Source of the DNA: Acidobacteriota bacterium
Lineage (GTDB): Bacteria > Acidobacteriota > Vicinamibacteria > Vicinamibacterales > Vicinamibacteraceae
Reading direction: 5' to 3'
DNA: 8,922 nucleotides
NCBI GenBank assembly: GCA_023429845.1
Contig: JAEZCY010000184.1
Location: forward strand, 1 to 8,922
Shown here: positions 5,866-8,922 of the stretch, one piece after another
Position numbering within the stretch: the first letter of the stretch is position 1
How the letters are laid out: every line of letters begins with the position of its first letter
Position numbers and translations under genes: made by a program
Notes under the pieces: model-generated
The model's database searches: none
What the model saw: only the letters and a program-made list of their open reading frames with translations
Told to the model about the DNA's origin: nothing

Positions 5866-6858
5866 TCAATCGGTCGGACCGTAGTACCCCTGTTTCGTGC
5901 GCGCGATCGTGTTGGGCCGTTCGACGCGCACCACCACGCGCCGCCACCGTCCGTCACGCCGTGCATTGCGCGACGCGTACCCGACCGTGTATTGCGCCGC
6001 GAGTTCGTCGGCCACCTGTCCGTAGATGACGGGCAGTTCGTCGGCAGAAGCGGGGAAGAAGGCCTTGCCCCCCGTTTCCTGCGCGAATTGCCGCAGCACG
6101 AAGTCGGACTCGTTGAAACCGCCCATGGGGCGGGCCTTGGCGGCGCTGTCGCGCAAGCCGATCGTGTAGATGGCGACCTCGGACCGCTTGGCGAGCTCGA
6201 GCACCTCTTCGAACGGCACGAGGCTCGACGTGTCCTCGCCGTCGGAGAGCACGACGATCGCCTGTCGCCGCACTTCCTGCTGCGTGTCGGCGCGGCGGAT
6301 CTTCCGGAACTCGTTCAGCGCGACGTAGACGGCGTTGTAGAGCGAGGTGGACCCGCCGGCCGTGGTGCGCCGGATGGCGGCCGTCAGCTGCGCCTGATCC
6401 TCGGTGAACCCCTGCAGGATCTCCGCGCGGCTGTCGAAGTCCACGATCGTCAGGATGTCGTCGGGGCGCATGCGTTCCACGAACCCGACCGCGGCTCGCT
6501 GCGCAATCGGCAGCTTGTCGTTCATGCTGGCGCTCGTGTCCACGAGCAGCCCGAGTGCGGTCGGCAGCTGCGTGCCCGAAAAGAAGATCACGTCCTGCTT
6601 CACGCCGTCTTCGAACACCGAGAAGGCCTCGAGGGGCAGGCCCGACACGAAGCGCCCGTCACGTTCGGTGACCGTGACGTTCAGCGACACGACGTCGACA
6701 CCGGATCGGAACGCAGGCTGGTCCGCTGCCGGTGGGGGCTGCGTGCCCGCGCCTGGCTCGACTGCCGGTGGACTGGCCGGCTGCTGGGTCCGCGCGGGCG
6801 ACGACAGCAGCAGGACGCCGGCACAGGCGCCGGCCGCAAGACGGGACGCGCGGATCAT
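5866..6858 (-). CDS. Secreted VWA-domain protein, acidobacterial VWFA-related type, intact MIDAS
   Basis: This 330-residue protein has a signal-peptide-like N-terminus (about 1-24: arginines, hydrophobic core, ending near ARTQQ). A Pro/Ala/Gln-rich linker (27-50) follows, then a beta-rich segment (about 54-95, with the FSVFEDGVKQDV pattern) typical of the acidobacterial VWFA-related family. The von Willebrand factor A domain spans about 98-290. Its metal-ion-dependent adhesion site is complete: D107-x-S109-x-S111 in DTSASMN, T171 in GGSTSLYNAV and D206 in LSDGED. The C-terminal part (about 270-330) ends with KQGYYGPTD, a common finish in this family. It is probably exported and binds a protein partner through a divalent metal. 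The actual role is unknown. It starts at an ATG overlapping the previous VWA gene by 4 nt (ATGA) and is followed 18 nt later by the hemX-like gene, so it is probably in the heme operon. Confidence 0.88.
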   Translation of the reverse strand: MIRASRLAAGACAGVLLLSSPARTQQPASPPAVEPGAGTQPPPAADQPAFRSGVDVVSLNVTVTERDGRFVSGLPLEAFSVFEDGVKQDVIFFSGTQLPTALGLLVDTSASMNDKLPIAQRAAVGFVERMRPDDILTIVDFDSRAEILQGFTEDQAQLTAAIRRTTAGGSTSLYNAVYVALNEFRKIRRADTQQEVRRQAIVVLSDGEDTSSLVPFEEVLELAKRSEVAIYTIGLRDSAAKARPMGGFNESDFVLRQFAQETGGKAFFPASADELPVIYGQVADELAAQYTVGYASRNARRDGRWRRVVVRVERPNTIARTKQGYYGPTD

Positions 6859-7754
6859 CGACTGGCGCGGTTGGCCTGAAGCACGTTGCCACGGAGCTTC
6901 AGGGCAGGGCGCGCCGATTCGACCTCGACCTTGCGCGCGGGAATCAGCGTGTCCGGCCGCCCGTAGACGACCTCGTACTGGGTGGTGGCGGCGCGGCCGA
7001 CCTTCTGGAGCGTCTCGGTGAGTGCGATGTTGGCGAGCAGCAGTTCGCGGATGCCGCCCGTCTCGGCCGTGCCCTGGTCGATGACGATGTTGCGATCGCG
7101 GACGTTCGGGTCCTGCTGGTTGGCCTGCACGGTGTCCTGCAACTCGATCACATGGAGAGCCGCCCCGGATTCGGCGAGCGCATCGAGGGCGAACTGATAG
7201 CCGCGGTCGGAGAACTCGACGCCGAAACTCGTGACCGCGACGATGGCCGCACGTGCGGGCTTGCGCTTCCCGATGGCGCGGGCGGCCTCGATGACGCCCT
7301 CGACGAAGTACGTGCCGGCCTCCGGCTGGATGAACACCCGCTGCACGCCTCGGAGCAGCTGCGCGCGGCTCGTCGTCGCGTCGACGAGCACCGTCGGGCG
7401 ATCGGCGACGGTCATGAGCGTGATGGTGTGTGGCCCCGCAAAGGTGGCCACGAACTTCTCGAGCGCGAGACGGATGTCCTGCTGGGCGCGCCGCGCCGCG
7501 ACGCTGTTGTCCACCACCAGGGTGATGTCCACCGGCTCGCTGGCCCTGGTCACCTTCAGCACCTCACGCGCGACCCCGTCCTCGCGCACGACGACGTCGT
7601 CCGCGTCGAGGGTGTCGACCGGGTCGCCGTCGGCAGTGAGCGCGGTCACCAGGAGGGTTCGCTGGCGAGACGAGGGCTGAGCCGATGCGACGGTCGCGAG
7701 CACGGACGACGACGCGAGAGCCGCAACCAGGATGACCGCCGGGATTGATCGCAT
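6855..7754 (-). CDS. Secreted VWA-like protein with degenerate MIDAS
   Basis: This 299-residue protein has a convincing signal peptide (1-25, cleavage after VASA). A beta-rich segment with VVVREDGVAREV (54-65) matches the FSVFEDGVKQDV strand pair of its downstream neighbour, so the two genes look like diverged paralogues. A VWA-like fold follows from about 75. The MIDAS is incomplete: DNSVA (82-86) has Ala for the third Ser of DxSxS, AGTYFVEG keeps a Thr (T148), but VTSFGVEFSD (174-183) lacks the Asp of the usual SDG loop. Metal binding is therefore probably lost or altered. It is the first gene of the leftward cluster and shares 4 nt with the next VWA gene. Function is unknown; a heterodimer with its neighbour is an inference. 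The start is ATG at 7752-7754. Confidence 0.82.
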   Translation of the reverse strand: MRSIPAVILVAALASSSVLATVASAQPSSRQRTLLVTALTADGDPVDTLDADDVVVREDGVAREVLKVTRASEPVDITLVVDNSVAARRAQQDIRLALEKFVATFAGPHTITLMTVADRPTVLVDATTSRAQLLRGVQRVFIQPEAGTYFVEGVIEAARAIGKRKPARAAIVAVTSFGVEFSDRGYQFALDALAESGAALHVIELQDTVQANQQDPNVRDRNIVIDQGTAETGGIRELLLANIALTETLQKVGRAATTQYEVVYGRPDTLIPARKVEVESARPALKLRGNVLQANRASR

Positions 7755-7790
7755 CTTTTGGTGTCCGTGCCGGGTCGTGCCCGTCTCTGG

Positions 7791-7798
7791 AGTATAGT
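7791..7798. promoter_or_regulatory. Possible bidirectional promoter core (overlapping -10 elements)
   Basis: The octamer AGTATAGT gives TATAGT on the plus strand (7793-7798) and TATACT on the minus strand (7791-7796), each matching TATAAT at five of six positions. It is one of the few AT-rich spots in the window and lies between the divergent VWA/hem and ATP synthase genes. Minus-strand transcription would begin near 7784, about 30 nt before the VWA start. Plus-strand transcription would begin near 7805, about 120 nt before atpZ. No good -35 hexamer is found at 16-18 nt on either side. The rest of 7755-7927 holds no gene I can support. Confidence 0.4.
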
Positions 7799-7889
7799 CG
7801 AGGGCTGCCGGCGGTGCCGGTGATGTCCCTCCATTCCGACGTCGTGCGCGGGCCCTCGGTCGCCCGGGCTGCTCGTCATGTCACCACGT

Positions 7890-7913
7890 CTGCCGATGCG
7901 GTTGCTGCCGATG
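7890..7913 (+). repeat. 9-bp direct repeat upstream of atpZ
   Basis: CTGCCGATG occurs at 7890-7898 and again at 7905-7913, separated by six bases, with the second copy ending 14 nt before the atpZ ATG. It could be a protein-binding site, a translation-related element or chance. It would be coding if atpZ actually starts further upstream. Confidence 0.4.
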
Positions 7914-7927
7914 GTCTTTCCGCGGTC

Positions 7928-8158
7928 ATGGCGCTGACTCCGCGCCCGTCGGGCTACTGGCGCACGGTCGGCGAACTCGGGACGCTGGGGCTGTCGTTCG
8001 TCCTTGCGCTGGTGATGGGTACCGCCGCCGGCCTCTGGGTGGACCGGACCTTCGGCACCAACCCGTGGGGCATGCTCATCGGTTTCGCGATGGGATTCGC
8101 CGCCGCGGTCCTCAACGTCGTCCGCATCACGCGCCGCACCCTTGGCTCGTCGCGCTGA
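7928..8158 (+). CDS. atpZ: AtpZ-like F0F1 ATP synthase accessory membrane protein
   Basis: This is a small protein of 76 residues with two transmembrane helices (about 18-37 and 48-66). The signature GLWVDRTFGTNPWGMLIGFAMG around 35-56 (G-x-x-x-D, FGT-x-PW, then a Gly-rich helix) followed by N-x-x-R is typical of the AtpZ / ATPase_gene1 family. Such proteins precede atpI and atpB in many ATP synthase operons and have been linked to assembly or Mg2+/Ca2+ supply. I chose the ATG at 7928 because family similarity begins near SGYWRTVGELGTLG (8-21). In-frame starts at 7745 and 7823 would add 61 or 35 residues unlike the family. No start has a clear Shine-Dalgarno. The 3' end overlaps the atpI-like gene by up to 17 nt. 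Confidence 0.85.
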   Translation: MALTPRPSGYWRTVGELGTLGLSFVLALVMGTAAGLWVDRTFGTNPWGMLIGFAMGFAAAVLNVVRITRRTLGSSR

Positions 8159-8561
8159 GGGCGTGCCTCCCGCTCCTGCCGGCGGGGGCTTCGAAGTAAT
8201 CGCCTCGCGACTCGAGCGCACCTCTTTACTGGTGCTCGTCGTCCTGGCCCTCGCCGCGTGGCCGTTCGGCGGCTGGCCGATGACGGGCGGGGTCGTGGGC
8301 GGCGGACTGCTGTCGGGGCTCAGCTACCGGTCATTGAAGGGTGCCGTCGGAGCGCTCGGACCGCCGGAGCCGGGGCGGGAACAGGCGCGCCGGACAGCAC
8401 CCGCGCGCGTCGCGCTCGGTCTCGCGGGCCGGTACGCGTTGCTGCTGGTGGCGGGCTACGTTACAATTGCGCGTTTGCGCGTGCACCCGATTGGGGTGCT
8501 GACGGGCGTGTCTGCGGTGGTCGTCGCCGCGATGGTGGAAGCGGTCCGGGCACGGCGGTAG
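8142..8561 (+). CDS. atpI: AtpI-like ATP synthase subunit I
   Basis: This hydrophobic protein of up to 139 residues has four predicted transmembrane segments (about 27-43, 46-63, 89-108 and 112-135). A charged, Pro/Gly-rich cytoplasmic loop (67-88) separates the two pairs. Size, topology and position between atpZ and atpB match ATP synthase subunit I, which helps assemble the c-ring in the membrane. Sequence conservation in this family is weak, so the call leans on context. The start is uncertain: the longest frame opens with TTG at 8142, inside atpZ. A GTG at 8163, just past the atpZ stop, would give 132 residues. Neither has a good Shine-Dalgarno spacing. The stop is TAG at 8559-8561, 31 nt before atpB. 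Confidence 0.75.
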   Translation: MARRAEGVPPAPAGGGFEVIASRLERTSLLVLVVLALAAWPFGGWPMTGGVVGGGLLSGLSYRSLKGAVGALGPPEPGREQARRTAPARVALGLAGRYALLLVAGYVTIARLRVHPIGVLTGVSAVVVAAMVEAVRARR

Positions 8562-8592
8562 CCGCCGCTGCTCCCGCGACCAGCCGGTACCC

Positions 8593-8922
8593 ATGGAAAA
8601 CCTGCATCACACACTCTGGATCGTCGAATTCGTGAACCGGCTGCTCGGGCCGCTGGTGGCGCGGCTGCTTGGCCGCGACTACACGCCCGGCCTCCAGGTG
8701 ATCCCCGATCACCTCGTGATGTGCGCGCTCATCGTGATCGCCGTCACGGTGTTCTGCCTGGCCGTGCGGTCCAGCTTCAGCGTGGACAACCCCGGCCGGC
8801 TCCAGATCGTCCTCGAGGACATCGTCGGCTTCCTGAACGGGCTGCTGAAGGAGAACATCGGTCCGAAGGGGCCGCAGTTCCTGCCGCTCGTCGGGTCGAT
8901 CTTCATCTTCATCTTCCTGGCC
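8593..8922 (+). CDS. atpB: ATP synthase F0 subunit a (partial, 5' end)
   Basis: The first 110 residues are present; the gene continues beyond the right edge. Subunit a forms the proton half-channels next to the c-ring in the inner membrane. LWIVEFVNRLLG (8-19) is an N-terminal amphipathic segment. IPDHLVMCALIVIAVTVFCLAV (37-58) includes the first membrane helix. NPGRLQIVLEDIVGFLNGLL (66-85), then IGPKGPQFLPLVGSIFIFIF (89-108), is the conserved subunit a pattern leading into the second helix. The essential arginine and the later helices lie outside the window. The start ATG at 8593 is 31 nt after the atpI-like gene with no visible Shine-Dalgarno. Confidence 0.95.
   Translation, partial: MENLHHTLWIVEFVNRLLGPLVARLLGRDYTPGLQVIPDHLVMCALIVIAVTVFCLAVRSSFSVDNPGRLQIVLEDIVGFLNGLLKENIGPKGPQFLPLVGSIFIFIFLA

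Noticed and set aside
6784..6835. GC-rich GCCGGC repeats near the 5' end of the second VWA gene
   Set aside because: They are short, self-palindromic and within the signal peptide and linker codons; they reflect Ala/Gly/Pro codons.
3629..6879. Long plus-strand frames of 539 and 613 codons (3629-5248 and 5038-6879)
   Set aside because: Both lie opposite hemA, the hemX-like gene and a VWA gene, have compositionally biased translations, and lack any start signal. They are shadows.
7745..7927. Upstream extension of atpZ from starts at 7745 or 7823
   Set aside because: The added residues do not resemble AtpZ, the 7745 start would overlap the divergent VWA gene and precede the -10-like element, and family similarity begins near 7949.

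Overview
The window is GC-rich bacterial chromosome with two divergent gene sets: a long leftward (minus-strand) cluster for tetrapyrrole (heme) biosynthesis, and the start of a rightward (plus-strand) F-type ATP synthase operon. The organism is most likely a member of Acidobacteriota, perhaps of the Vicinamibacteria type. This rests on the high GC content, on two secreted VWA proteins resembling the 'VWFA-related Acidobacterial domain' family, and on the atpZ-atpI-atpB order. It is inference from family resemblance, not a database match. Most start codons here lack a recognisable Shine-Dalgarno sequence; hemC is the clear exception.

Leftward cluster, in transcription order (7754 down to 58). 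Two exported VWA-domain proteins come first: one with a degenerate MIDAS metal site (6855-7754) and one with an intact MIDAS (5866-6858). They are followed by a CcsA/HemX-like polytopic membrane protein (5026-5847), glutamyl-tRNA reductase hemA (3707-5026), porphobilinogen deaminase hemC (2736-3710), a CobA-HemD fusion (1045-2592) and porphobilinogen synthase hemB (58-1029). The first five genes overlap by 1-4 nt or sit 18 nt apart, so they look co-transcribed. A 143-bp gap after hemC holds a stem-loop and a weak promoter candidate. cobA-hemD and hemB then follow 15 nt apart. Together HemA, HemB, HemC and HemD cover glutamyl-tRNA to uroporphyrinogen III, except for the HemL step, which is not in the window. 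The order resembles the B. subtilis hemAXCDB cluster with hemX moved ahead of hemA.

The region between the divergent transcripts (7755-7927) holds an 8-bp AT-rich element (AGTATAGT) that reads as a -10-like hexamer on both strands, and a 9-bp direct repeat just before atpZ. Rightward genes are atpZ (7928-8158), an atpI-like gene (8142-8561) and the first 110 codons of atpB, which runs off the right edge.

Points most worth a second look: (1) the SUMT (CobA) half of the CobA-HemD fusion has lost the catalytic lysine and several SAM-binding residues, and a GC-rich hairpin covers exactly the codons around the lost lysine; (2) the VWA pair heads a heme operon; (3) near-perfect and perfect inverted repeats lie inside the hem coding genes; (4) the shared -10 element may be a bidirectional promoter for the heme and ATP synthase operons. 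I see no CRISPR array, RNA gene, insertion sequence or phage gene. The system is mostly recognisable housekeeping metabolism with unusual details.
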